Assembly: GCF_004359215.1 (NCBI RefSeq)
Contig: NC_090613.1
Span: forward strand, 5,345,597-5,376,527
Source of the DNA: Bremia lactucae
Lineage: Eukaryota; Oomycota; Peronosporomycetes; Peronosporales; Peronosporaceae
Length of the DNA stretch: 30,931 nucleotides
Reading direction: 5' to 3'
The position numbers and the translations under genes are program-made. Under the pieces are notes generated by a model. The model had not been told where the DNA came from, did no database searches, and saw nothing but the letters and a program-made list of their open reading frames with translations. This document shows, piece by piece, positions 19,757 to 30,301 of the stretch; the stretch's first letter is position 1, and the number at the start of each line of letters is the position of its first letter.

Positions 19757-19967
19757 ACACTTCGAGATGTTAGCAAATGTCACGGTCTATATTATTACGC
19801 AGCTCACAGCAACCCCATAATTTGACCCATATCTTTTTCTCCTGGTCTTCTACAAGTGATTGGAACTTGAGCCCTATGTCGGCTTTCAGCCACTTCCTCA
19901 TCGCTCAGCGCTAAAAATGACCGCAAACCTTCCCATGCTGCTCGAGACTGTAGCCATACTCGATCAG
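19757..19967. other. Convergent 3' gap
   Basis: 211 bp between the stops of the zinc-finger gene (+) and the sorting nexin gene (-). It must hold both 3' ends. No separate feature is seen. Confidence 0.6.
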
Positions 19968-22330
19968 TCAGTACAACATAGCGTATAGATCATAAAAGTC
20001 TAGGTGTCGTACCTGGACGTGATATTCGAGCTCCAAGTTCGCCAATGAAAGCAAAGCTGTTTTGAACTTTGCAGCCTTTCCTGTGTCCATCCGTCTAGAC
20101 TCCACCTTCAGACTGTTAGCGATAAATTGAACTTGCTCTTTCGCTTGATTCATGCGATCCTCAGCCTACGGAAAATCATAAGTAATAACGCCAGCTTAAA
20201 AACAATTTTAACGTACGGACGCAATTTTTTGCTCCGCCCGCATAGCCGATGCTGCTGCCCCACTACTTGCCCGCGCAGCTGCAAAACGTTCTTTATTGCG
20301 CTGCATACTGGCATTTGCTTGCTGGACTTCGTATATTGCAGACTCACGGTTGTGCATTACAGTCTACATCCAAGCTCAACGTCAGAATTATTTTTTTCGA
20401 CATCTCATTTTCAATAATCTCAGACCTTGACTGCGTCAACCTTGCCTGCCTGGTACCTGACGATTGAAACGTACAAAGACAACAGCTTGTCCAGCTAATG
20501 AGGATAATGTATCGATCAGTCTATAAATTATATCCATTTGTAAAAATGTTTGACCTTTGCGTACCTGGTCCTGGTAAATATTTGACACAGTCTCAAAGTG
20601 ATCGCCAGCAATCTTAAAGAGCATCATTAATAATTAATAAGGTCAGGTACATGTCTGACGTGCTTTCTACTGCAACGCAAGATACCTCAGCAAGCTGCTT
20701 CATATCTGAATCCTTCTTTTCAAGCTCTGATAGAGCCGATAAATAGCTTCCAAATCGCGACATTTCATACCCTTCACTACGTTGAGCAGCATAAACAATA
20801 TCGGAGCACCGCGTCACCTCTCGAATCCTCATTTCGTATTCGTCAATATGTTGACCAATCTAGGTATGACCATGCTAAGTAATTCCATCCTGCTCGAATA
20901 GCTCTTGACATTTAAACTTACTCTTGCATAATCATCATCGGTCTTGATCTCGACTTGCTGAACGTTTGAAGTCAAAAAGACACCATCTTTCAAAGAACTC
21001 CAGAATGAGCTGACCGAAGCTGAAGTTGGGACATACGTGGCAGCAATAGATGCCACCCTTAATAGGTCTTTTCCCGCTATCAAGCCCTATAATAAAAGTG
21101 TCCATTTCAGCTAGTAACATTTCCAAATACGTTGCACTCACCTCGGTGCAAGCAGTAAGTACAATCTGCAGCTCAAGCGTCTGAGAAAGCTTGACATGGC
21201 TGCAAACTTCATTCTACAGGCAGGAAATTATCAGTCCAAGACAAGAGGACACTAGTCACGTATATGCTTAGATTCGTACAATGAAGTGTTCCAACGCTTG
21301 GCGACGTTCTTCTACAAACGTCGCATCCATATTCCCAGTCCAGCGCTTCTCTGGAAGTGGAGGTATGATAGTACCTGCAGAAGTGGCACTTAAAGTCACA
21401 ACAGCTACTTCAACCAAAGACTTCCATGCCATCACCTCGAAAGTGCATCAGCAAGCGTTGCTGCAGCCATTCAAAGTCACTAAATCGTCGTTTGACCTGC
21501 GCTGTTGTGCAAGGAAAGTACGAGCAATTTGTCTTTACACAAGCAAATGATACATCATTATTGTCAAAACGAAGTTATATATCGATCATTGATTATATCT
21601 CACCTTTGTAGATATCACATACTGCGTATAGCGTGAGTACCCTGAGCCAACAATAATTGGCGTGCTCACTGACACTACGAATGAACGCTCGCCATCTGAA
21701 GTCGTCTTATCTGGCAACTAGAAACCACGAAACGATACAACTTGATTAAAATACATTCAAAATTCGATCTCATTTCCACGACGATAACGAAATTCTACCA
21801 CATTATCAACAGGCTGCTCAAGCTGAAAGTCAGCTAACGGCAGCGGATACCCAGAGTGGAGATTTTGCATTTGGCACTTGCCAGTACTTTGAACCAGCGC
21901 CACAAGTTTCATCGCCACATACCAGCAATCTTTATTCAACTTTTTTTGCGACTTTCCTCCACTCGCCAGCCGCCAGATCTATCGGTAGCAAACGAAAAGA
22001 TTATTCGTTACCATCTCTCTGTCTTAAAAAGCGCTGATTTCGATTCAAACCTCTCGATTGGCGTCATTCCTCAAGTTTGCGCGACGTATAAATGCAGCTC
22101 CTTCTTTGCCTCCAATATATCCATCCATGTCCGTATCCACCTGATAGCACCAAGCATCCAGTTGTTAGAGACAGAATAAAGCGATTAAGCACTGAAGCCA
22201 CCCGGCGACGTACGATTTGGAATAGTCTCGAGTATAAAACACCTTCATCACTTTTAAATTTGATAGGTCCACTAGCAAACGCAATAATGAATTCGCCGCC
22301 GCTGCTATTGCCCGTCGTGGAGAGCCTCAT
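19968..22330 (-). CDS. Sorting nexin with N-terminal EH domain (EH-PX-BAR), SNX1/Vps5-like
   Basis: Twelve minus-strand exons give 534 aa: 22330-22214, 22140-22051, 21978-21799, 21717-21604, 21532-21436, 21374-21280, 21213-21142, 21086-20922, 20859-20686, 20612-20457, 20363-20217 and 20165-19968. Every junction is GT-AG and in phase. Residues about 31-105 form an EH domain: YSRLFQIVDTDMDGYIGGKE has a canonical EF-hand loop (D41, D43, D45, G46, I48, E52), followed by REIWRLAS and a second helix pair. Residues about 140-255 are a PX domain, with RRFSDFEWL (182-190) for PI3P contact, PPLPEKRW and FVEERRQALEHF. Residues about 265-534 are helical like a BAR domain. PX-BAR nexins tubulate endosomes in retromer-linked sorting, while EH domains usually bind NPF peptides. 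The exact SNX subtype is uncertain. Confidence 0.88.
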
Positions 22331-22630
22331 TGTCAGTATTCTTGCGTCGCAACGCCTTATTATACATGAAAAGTTGCAAGGCAATTGTGTGTCCACACAA
22401 TTTTCGGTTCGGATTTTTGCGCCTTAAGCAAAAGCATCTAGGCAAGATGCCTAGCCATCGCCTTGGTGCGGTATCGGATTCAAGTTGCAGGAATCTATCG
22501 AATAAAATGCGTTGCTTTTATACCAACCGTAGCTCTCGGCGACGCATGAAAGTCTCGAAGGAGTGCGTCGTACTGTGGAACGTAGCAAGACGTACTCGAT
22601 TATAACCTCGAGTTGATTCGTGTTAGGTCA
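22331..22630. promoter_or_regulatory. Shared upstream region of the sorting nexin and GID8 genes
   Basis: The two genes diverge from this 300-bp interval, which must hold both promoters. GID8 may also have an upstream coding exon here: the acceptor TGTTAG at about 22621-22626 precedes its ATG, and the frame around 22545-22575 (KVSKECV) is one candidate. No core promoter motif was identified. Confidence 0.45.
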
Positions 22631-23422
22631 ATGAATCGATTGGTAATGGACTATCTCGTCGGAAAAGGCTATCGAGACGTAGCCGAAGCCTTTTGGCGAG
22701 ACTCGGGGACGAAACGTGAGTTTCATTAAATATTATTGATGTCTTGGAATCTTTTCTGAACAACGGCGCGTAGCCCACATCGAGTTGCAGTTAGTGCAGG
22801 AGCGAATGAGTATTCAACAGCTGCTATTAAAGGGTCAGATTCAGGAAGCGCGTAGCAAACTGACCAGTATGGATCCAGAATTTTTTAAAAAGAATTGTAG
22901 CATGGATTTTTTGCTGGCAAAGCAGGAGCTCATTGAGTTAATTAGAGTCCACAACATTGAGGAAGCACTGCAATTTGCCATGAAATATCTTGCACCATTC
23001 GGTTATAAGAGTGTAAGCGATGGAATGGCTAGTAGGTTGAATTGATTGAGATCTAATGATTCGTTTCGAATGATAGCCCCAGTTCCTGAATGAGATTGAG
23101 CGAACGATGTCCATGGTTGCATTTAAAAATCCATCGGACTCACCGCTTCGCCATATGTTCGAGCAATGTCAACGCCGCCGCGTGGCAAACGACTTGAATT
23201 CGGCAATCTTGCGCAGCCAAAATCAAAAACTAGGTCAGTTGCCACATACGGTGGCTTACAACAATTGTCAAACGTGCTTTACGTGACTACTACGTATTTG
23301 TATTTCTTGTAGAACCTCTATTGCCCTCGATGGTTCAGCATTTTCAATATATGGAGAATCAGTTGAAAGCCAAGCTAAGCCAACGCCCGCGTGGAATTCA
23401 GATTCACCAATCGACCAGCTAA
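22631..23422 (+). CDS. GID8: GID complex subunit 8 / TWA1 homologue (LisH-CTLH-CRA)
   Basis: Exons 22631-22715, 22774-23012, 23083-23233 and 23313-23422 give 194 aa in phase. The N-terminus MNRLVMDYLVGKGYRDVAEA is a LisH motif of the GID8/TWA1 type. LLKGQIQEARSKL...DFLLAKQELIELIR is the CTLH domain, and FLNEIERTMSMVAFKNP...QRRRVANDLNSAIL is the CRA region. In fungi and animals this subunit is the scaffold of the GID/CTLH E3 ubiquitin ligase, joining the RING pair and substrate receptors in cytosol and nucleus. The human protein (228 aa) has about 25-30 more residues before the LisH motif, so a short first exon upstream (see 22331-22630) may be missing. The family call is firm and the start is uncertain. 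Confidence 0.9.
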
Positions 23423-23562
23423 GTGCAATTCTGATGTCTTCAGCTCAAGCTTTGCTTCTTAGCTGCTTTTCATCCAGCAATACATTTTATTACTTGCTGC
23501 TAGCGATAATTAATTTCTTTCTCCATTTGCTGAGGTACGCTGTTGTTTCTCATACATTTAAT

Positions 23563-25182
23563 TTAATTTTTATTAATTTTATTTGGTTCCTCCTCATAAA
23601 GCTTTTCGATTGACATCAATCTTCTCGTCAGCGGTTTTGCGCCGTACGGAAATAGGTCGGCAGCAACAAGTCGATCGATCTCCAGTCGCAACCGAATAAG
23701 CACGCCCATCACGTCTTCCAGCCGACTATAAGATTGAAGCTTCTGTTTGCTAGTAGTCCACCGTTTACAAAAACGCCGCAAGTGTTGCATCAAGTATTCA
23801 AGCATTTCAGTTTCTGAACAAAAGCACAATTGTTGATAGGCAATTTATAAAAATAGAATCAAACAGATATTACGAACGCATAACCGTTTGAAATGAGAAG
23901 GTCTAATAGGATCAAGTGGTCATGTCTAATTGTGTCAATTAGGTCTGCAAAAAGTAAGTCTGGGTCGTATTCTGCCAATAATTCCGTGAATTCTGGGAGA
24001 AGCAAAAACCTGAAATCATCTACGCCATCCGCTATTCGTGTAACGTTGTTTAGCACTTTAACTAATACACTATCTTGCTCTGCAAGCACCACAAATAGTT
24101 GATGCCGGCTGGGTAGCTGAGCGTACAACTTCTTGCATGCACCCGTTAATGGCAGCAATTCCAAGCTAAAATCATTAGTTTGAGGTTTAGAGGCCTCAAC
24201 CACAGCGACCCCAACTCGACTGGAAAAAAGTAGCCAGTGCTGTGTAAATGAATAAAAACTCATGTTCGCAATAAAATTTTCGTGGCTTCGGTTTCTTTTC
24301 TTGTCAGTTAATAAGTGCAATGCTGTAGTTGAACAGGATGACTGCAATACCCATATTGTACATTGCTTAAGCGACATCAAATAAACGGGTCTTACACTCG
24401 TCCAATTGTTATCATCTTTGCGATCATTCCAGTATTTTAAAACTTCCAAAAAATCACTTAAAAGTCGAAGGACTGCGCATGAAACATATGTCGATTGGAA
24501 GCCGTAGTCCATCATGACAAATACATCTTCTACAAGGCCCGATATCATACCACTAAGTTCCACTTGATGATAAATTATAGTCTTCATGCCTCTAAGACAC
24601 TTCACAAATTCTCTGACGAATACTAAAGCCTCGAACTGAACCGAGTGAGGCACAGAAATTAATATGCAACCCGTCGATATGAACACACTGCGCACCATTG
24701 TCTTGATCTGATTTAGGTGTTTTAGCATAATCTGAACATTTGCGTAGTGCTTGGACTGATTCCATGTATCACTGCTGCTCCCACTTTGACTTCTGTCTTC
24801 ATTCGGATTTACTTCTTTTTTCATTTGTATTAGCTGCCGCAGCAACTGGAATCGGAATCCACTCGATTCTCGTACCCAAGCAAAAGGCGGCGGCAACAGA
24901 AGAGAGCTATGACAGCGAAAAACAAGAAAAACATGCATTAGCTTTAGGCAAACACTGTACAACATTTGAAGAAGCATCTTACTGAACAAATCCGTAAATA
25001 TTTGCAATTTTACCACTTGCAAGAACCTTCAGAAGTTCCTCCTTTGCAGCATATGCCACCATTACATCTTCGTGCTCTAAATATTCTTGTAGCACTCGCA
25101 ACTCATCGCCTAATCCTCCGTTGCCGCATAGAAGAGACTTCGAGCACTCTGTAATGCGACGAGTGGCCGTAGACCAGTCCAT
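23563..25182 (-). CDS. Protein Lines homologue (LINS-like)
   Basis: Three minus-strand exons give 490 aa: 25182-24983, 24906-23885 and 23813-23563. The protein is largely helical, consistent with an ARM-like fold, for example LRVLQEYLEHEDVMVAYAAK near the start. Near the end, FTELLAEYDPDLLFADLIDT and HDHLILLDLLISNETEMLEY resemble the conserved LDFLIS-type motif of animal LINS1, followed by the short C-terminal domain (SRLEDVMGVLIRLRLEIDRL). The last intron uses a GTTATG donor, chosen because it alone joins the two halves of that motif in phase. Drosophila Lines acts in signalling and patterning; its role in a microbe is unknown. The gene converges on GID8 with a 140-bp gap. Confidence 0.8.
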
Positions 25183-25301
25183 TTTTCATTTTTTGCCAAT
25201 AGCAATTTTTGATACACTTAGAAAATTTCCCACATTTACACATTAATTATTAGGAGCATTTCTACTTGATAAATTCTTCTTACATACAAAAATTGTTTTC
25301 G
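25183..25301. promoter_or_regulatory. Bidirectional promoter gap, Lines homologue / CCX exchanger
   Basis: Only 119 bp separate the two divergent start codons, so both core promoters and 5' UTRs must fit here or overlap the genes. The sequence is AT-rich. No TATA box or initiator was confidently placed. Confidence 0.5.
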
Positions 25302-27227
25302 ATGATGTCTGTCCTAGTAGCGCTCCCAGCGCCGTGTGACGCGTCGCCGTTCGTTGCCAACATGACGCTGGGTCCTCTCGGCATTGACTATGTACACATC
25401 CATAACTGCTTGCTTGCCGACCTACCACTGCTCTCTTTCTTGCTCTTACTTCTCTGGCTTGGCTGTCTCTTCTACTTCTGTGCGTCTCAATACTACACAT
25501 CTCTTGACATGCTGCGTACCTCTGACACCTTTTATTTCTGTAATGCAGTAGGCAGCACAGCGGATGGATACTTTTCACCGACACTAGCGAGTATCAGCGA
25601 ACGACTTCAGGTTTCTCACGATGTTGCGGGTGTTACCTTTCTTGCTTTTGGTAACGGAGCGCCAGATATCTTCTCGGCTATTGCTGCGTACAGCTCTGGT
25701 GTTGGAGAAACTGGGGTAAACGAGCTTCTTGGCGGCGCAATGTTTATCTCTACTGTGGTAGTTGGTGGGGTAGCAGTCGCAAGCACAGTAAAAGTGCAGC
25801 GCTGGCCATTCCTTCGAGACGTAGGGGCTTTGGCCGCTGCGCTGGCTGTTTTCCTACTTCTCGCTGTAAACAGCAGTGATGACATCGGAGACTCAGCCGT
25901 GGCTGCAGTAGTATTTCTTGCTATGTACGCAATCTACGTGGGCAGTGTGGTACTTCCAGCGTGTGTAGGGATGTATCGAGTCGCTGATGATAGTTTCTGT
26001 GACCCTAAACCAAAAGAGAAGAAATCGCTAATGATCTCTGCTTTTTGGCATGCTTTAACACCCAGAGGCAAGATTATAAAAGGGAGAGTGGGGAACGCAC
26101 ATCAGGCGTGTCAATCTAAACTCATTACGAGATTGGCAGATGAAAGAAACAAGAAGAACAATGTCATGGAAAAGAACGTCGGCAACTTTTTGGAATCGAA
26201 AGAGGAGAGTGCTATTTTGCTAACGGATGAAAGGCCAAGTGTACACTTTTCAAGCCGAGTGTTTGAAAATCACTTTGAAATAGCAGAAGAGGATTCTTTC
26301 TCATCTCCGCTGATTGCTGACGACGAGCGTGAGATAGATGAAAATGATCAGGATGTGTTGAAATGGCAGCAACATCTCCGGTGGCGATGGCGACTCAGAC
26401 GTCGTGTTCTTGCTGTATTTACGAGCGATAAACCACTCCTTATTAAGCTTCTTTGCTTTCCACAAGCGGTGCTTGTGTTTGCTCGAGATATCACTGTACC
26501 TCTCTTTGACGATGGTTCTTGGTCGCGTTCTAAGGCGTGTTTATCACCTGTCACTGTTCCGTTATTACTAGCAATGACGAGTGGATACGCCAATATTGAT
26601 ATGTCTGGTGGAAGATGTGCACACCGTATTCAGCTGTGGCAAGCTCTTACCGTAATTGGTGGCTGCACTTGTGCTATTATCTCGTATTCCACTCACAGAT
26701 CACATGCACCACAGTCGCTCAAGTCTTCCGGTTTATTACTTTCGTTGGCTTTTACAGCTTGTGTTTGCTGGATTTATACCGTAGCAAACGAGTTAATGGC
26801 GCTTTTGGTGGCGGTGGGCTACATCACTCACGTCAGTAACAGTTTGTTGGGGCTGACTGTTCTGGCGTGGGGGAACTCAGTCGGTGACTTGATCACTGAC
26901 GTTTCTGTGGCCCGAGCTGGATTCCCACGAATGGCTATCGCTGGTTGTTTTGGTGGTCCAGTGCTCAATCTTTTGCTTGGATTGGGGCTGCCGATGGCGT
27001 TCGCATTCGTGTCAGGCAGCAGTGCCAAATTGTCGCTAGATGTGCACGCTTGGATATCGTTAAGCTTCCTCTCGGTGTCGCTTGTATCATCCTTGTTGGT
27101 GTTTCGACACTATACTTATCGTTGTCCGTCATGGTTTGGGAAAGTTTTGATGGGGTTCTATGTTATTTATTCTATTGTGAATGTAATGATTGCAATATTC
27201 AAGGGTCAAAGGTCGGACCCTTTGTAA
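25302..27227 (+). CDS. Cation/Ca2+ exchanger of the CCX/NCLX (NCKX6-like) family
   Basis: A single exon of 641 aa with ATG at 25302 (MMSVLVALPAP). The next in-frame ATG follows at once, so the start could be one residue later. An N-terminal hydrophobic segment (residues about 40-60) is followed by two blocks of transmembrane helices. The alpha-1 repeat has VTFLAFGNGAPDIFSA (GNGAPD at 117-122) and NELLGGAMF. The alpha-2 repeat has LTVLAWGNSVGDLITD (GNSVGD at 524-529) and AGCFGGPVLNLLLG. The GNGAPD/GNSxGD pair is the signature of CCX and NCLX exchangers rather than NCX. A hydrophilic, charged loop (about residues 225-365) separates the blocks. The family swaps Ca2+ for Na+ or K+ across the plasma, vacuolar or inner mitochondrial membrane; which one is not decidable here. 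Confidence 0.93.
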   Translation: MMSVLVALPAPCDASPFVANMTLGPLGIDYVHIHNCLLADLPLLSFLLLLLWLGCLFYFCASQYYTSLDMLRTSDTFYFCNAVGSTADGYFSPTLASISERLQVSHDVAGVTFLAFGNGAPDIFSAIAAYSSGVGETGVNELLGGAMFISTVVVGGVAVASTVKVQRWPFLRDVGALAAALAVFLLLAVNSSDDIGDSAVAAVVFLAMYAIYVGSVVLPACVGMYRVADDSFCDPKPKEKKSLMISAFWHALTPRGKIIKGRVGNAHQACQSKLITRLADERNKKNNVMEKNVGNFLESKEESAILLTDERPSVHFSSRVFENHFEIAEEDSFSSPLIADDEREIDENDQDVLKWQQHLRWRWRLRRRVLAVFTSDKPLLIKLLCFPQAVLVFARDITVPLFDDGSWSRSKACLSPVTVPLLLAMTSGYANIDMSGGRCAHRIQLWQALTVIGGCTCAIISYSTHRSHAPQSLKSSGLLLSLAFTACVCWIYTVANELMALLVAVGYITHVSNSLLGLTVLAWGNSVGDLITDVSVARAGFPRMAIAGCFGGPVLNLLLGLGLPMAFAFVSGSSAKLSLDVHAWISLSFLSVSLVSSLLVFRHYTYRCPSWFGKVLMGFYVIYSIVNVMIAIFKGQRSDPL

Positions 27228-27250
27228 GGCTCAATGATTGTAAAGTAGCA

Positions 27251-29236
27251 TCAAACGGCATTTGGTAGCCATCGAAATACAGGATCTAAGTTTACACTAA
27301 GACCATCGCTTGAATTTTCGTCAAGATCTTCGACCAACTGCCTATCATAATCGAAGCTCTCGCGGTTCTTAAAAATACTGCTTGTTGGGGACTCGCTCGC
27401 GTGCAATTTCTGCTCGCTGATTAAATGTTGACGTCCAGCAGATGGACTAGAAATCGAAAACCTTTTGTCAGCTAACGCTTCAACTCAAATCGAAATGGAT
27501 TAGTGACTTACTGCTCAAAGTTCCATTCGAAATTGTCTCCTTTGACAACTTTATACACCAGTTTGAAACATTTTCCAAGAAAATTTAAAATTCTCGTTTG
27601 CACGTACAAGATTCAGGTTCAGCAGCATCATAGTCTGCTTCCTCCCACTCCGGGCGACCAGTCTTCGTATGTAGTGGCCCACCATTACCTAACCAACCAT
27701 TAAAGTGTACGCAGTATACGAAGCACATTTTTTACAACCTCGCATCGAAAGCTTTCCATTTTAACGACGTACTTGGCTTAGAAAATTTAGATGCTTTCTC
27801 TTTTCTAAGCTGCGGATGATAAGCAGGCTCACATCCATGAAAGAAACCATCTTTTGCGGCTTTTCCATAGAGCTCTTCCGCTAAAAAATCATCCTGCGCT
27901 GAGATTTGTAGTTCAATCTCACGACTTGCGAACCAACAAGCAATTAAGCCCTCGCTACTATAATAGCGTATTGTGGAACGCAGACTCACATTGTAGGCTT
28001 CATGTTACAAGGCTCCATTAAAGTTCTTCGACCAAATGTATCCATAAGGGGGCTCTTAATAAACTCATTCACAATTTCCGACGCTGTAGCACCTATGATA
28101 ACAAGATTGCAAAAATCAGCAGTGCCAAATTTCGATCGCGTTTGCTTCGGCAAACCTTTCGTAGCTCTACCGATAGGCATCCTTTTCGGGACATGATGCC
28201 TCGTACGCACACTTTGCAACTCTCGCCGCGCATCGTACTCAGCCAAACGAGCCTGTGCGAGTGACTCTCCTATTCGTTGCGAATGAGTTTTCTTCACGCG
28301 CAACAATTTCTGTAGTCTAGAATTCAGCTCGGGGTGATTCTTTGACTTAAGCTGCAACGAAGGAGGAATCTGGCGCTGATGTCGCTGCTGTATATGAGGG
28401 TGGATGGATCGATGCGTTGACTTTGCATCCGCGCTAGACTTGGTCTTGTCTTTTGAAGCACGTAATGTGTATCCATTTCTTTGATGAGGCTCTCTTGCCG
28501 ACGCTTGAGAATCCTTAAATCTACAAATGGTCGCGATTTTGTCAGTAGCTCCAGTACCTTCTTCTTTGCTGCTTTGAATATCACTTTGACCTGTTTCGTG
28601 AGAATGCCGCACGCACTCTGTGACATACGCACCCAAAAAATCTGCAAGACTTATAACGGGAAAGGACACTATTGGCATCGATGGAGGTGCCTTCATCCGA
28701 CTAATGCGAAGAAACATATCGTCCAGCCCTTGCCTCGTGCATATTTGTACTTTATCTCTCCTAACGAGCGTTTTCCACACCAGATCGAGCAATTGTTTTG
28801 CCAACACTTTCGCATAGAAGTCAAATTGTTTACACGTCGGTGGTAGCGAAAACAGAGCCGCCTCATCAATTTTTGAGGCGGGTTTTATCTTCAGTGGACC
28901 GGCATCCGTCGGCTTTAAAATGTCCAATGCGTCGGCCTCTCCGTCTCGCCACAAGTGCGACGGCTTCGAATGCACTTCCAGTGGCGTACGCTGTGGAACA
29001 ATTGTGTTGCTATTTTTTCGCGAAAATGCATGGCGCACGTGGTAATCTCGAGTCTTGGCTGTGTCATAATTTGTGATGGCGCGCAGCTCATTGCGACTAA
29101 TTCCTTTAAGCGAGAAGGTACGAACCAGGCACTGCACACCATAACACAGCGTGATCTCAAGAATTTCCTGGTGGTGGGCTTCATCGCCCTCATAGTTGCG
29201 CAAATAAGTTTCTACGGCCCGTGACATTCGAAGCAT
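27251..29236 (-). CDS. Uncharacterised protein, 570 aa
   Basis: Five minus-strand exons are inferred: 29236-27990, 27924-27773, 27688-27608, 27548-27512 and 27446-27251. All are GT-AG (donors GTGAGT, GTACGT, GTACGT, GTAAGT) with matching phases. The first exon begins MLRMSRAVETYLRNYEGDEA, continues with EILEITLCYGVQCLVRTFSL and is followed by a region rich in Lys/Arg/Ser/Gln. Helical parts are PPTCKQFDFYAKVLAKQLLD and ARLAEYDARRELQSV. The tail is acidic (YDRQLVEDLDENSSDGLSV). No signal peptide, membrane segment or recognised domain is seen. The stop lies 23 bp from the stop of the convergent exchanger gene. It appears intact and single-copy, so it is probably a real conserved gene of unknown job. 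Confidence 0.7.
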
Positions 29237-29352
29237 TGAATTATTCTATTGGATTGTTGGCAATTTTGTGTACCTTACAGTTGCCAAGGAGTATGCAATA
29301 AAATCAGTTGAGTGATCCATAATGAAATTTTTACAATTAAATATAAAGAAAT

Positions 29353-29374
29353 TGTACCGGGGTGGCGTGTTACA
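29353..29374. repeat. 22-bp relic of an LTR edge
   Basis: TGTACCGGGGTGGCGTGTTA followed by CA matches the outer edge of LTR C (11972-11993) at 18 of 22 positions by eye. It probably marks an old insertion or excision of that LTR family just outside LTR D. Confidence 0.4.
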
Positions 29375-29399
29375 TAATTATTTTTGAGATCCGCTAACC

Positions 29400-30172
29400 A
29401 CCCAGCCCGGATGAAGGCGAGCACGTCTTAAGCCGGCCACGCTCTACTTAGACACACACCCTAGCACAGCAAGAAAACGGTTAGACCGTCTTCTCTCGCG
29501 TGCAGTGAGGTAGTTGCGGTGGGCGCCTTAGCGACCTCATGCAATGCACAAAGTACTCCAATAAAGTGTCGTCACGGGACCGGTAATCCGGCTCCTCGTG
29601 CGCACTTACTGAGTAGAAAGTAGTTTTCAGACTGATTTTTGTAGACGGGCACGACATAATGCGGGCCACGCTCCACTTAGACACACACCCTAGCACAGCG
29701 AGGAAGCGGTTTAACCAGCTTCTCTTGCGTACAGTGAGGTAGTTGAGGTGGGCGCGTTAGCGACCTCACCCAACGCACTAAGTACTCTGGTTAAGTGTCG
29801 TCACGGGAGCGGTGATTCGGCTCCTCGTGCGCACTTACCAAGTAGGAAGTAGTTTCCAGACTGATTTATATTTAATCGTATTAAATACAAAAACCTAGTT
29901 TTACCAATCAAAATGTCGTCTCTATAAAATACACTTAATATGTATTGCAAGAGTATCTTTCTAGATACCTCGCGTAACGGATGACGCTAGGCGTCATCCC
30001 TCCTAATGCGAATGCTTCCATGTGCATCACATACACAAGGGTTGGTCACAAATGTGAACCACACCCAAGTGCTGGGTCTAACTACTTTAATTTAGTAATT
30101 GACCATCCACTAAAGACACCAAGTGTACTTGACGGGGACTGTGTAACATTAGAACAACTTTAGCCCGTTACA
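29400..30172 (-). repeat. LTR of the A/B family (D), with internal tandem duplication
   Basis: On the minus strand it starts TGTAACGGGC at 30172 and reaches the family end CCCGTCTACA at 29640, a 533-bp LTR close to LTR A. A second copy of its last ~230 bp follows at about 29636-29405 (AATCAGTCTG... to GTGGCCGGC). The conserved hairpin lies at 29865-29891 and the GGATGACGC hairpin at 29979-29999. The minus strand just before it reads TTAAGGGGATGG, which could be a polypurine tract, making this a 3' LTR. No internal region of the same family is present, so it may be solo or cut. Confidence 0.75.
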
Positions 30173-30301
30173 CCATCCCCTTAAAAAACGAATTTACATT
30201 TTTAAATTCGTCAAAGAGGAGCGAGGAACTGCGAGCAGCTTTACGCGCCGCTAGTTCACTCAATCACTCTAGCGACCTGTGTTCCATACACGGCGCCAAA
30301 A
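30173..30301. other. Short stretch between LTR D and gag-like frame
   Basis: 129 bp holding an AT-rich inverted repeat, ACGAATTTACA and TTTAAATTCGT (about 30188-30211), then a GC-richer run up to the next ATG. It may be the leader of the gag-like frame at 30302. Confidence 0.35.

Noticed and set aside
20530..20590. Possible intron in the sorting nexin (GTACGC donor after YQDQ, TTTATAG acceptor)
   Set aside because: The frame is open straight through and splicing would shift it, so the segment is coding.
22092..22605. Plus-strand open frames of 91-111 codons before GID8
   Set aside because: The first overlaps antisense the EH-domain exons of the sorting nexin, which have strong family support. 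The second lacks motif support, though part of it could contain a first exon of GID8.
24740..25154. Plus-strand open frames across the Lines homologue
   Set aside because: They are antisense to exons 1 and 2 of a gene with family-specific motifs, and carry no support of their own.
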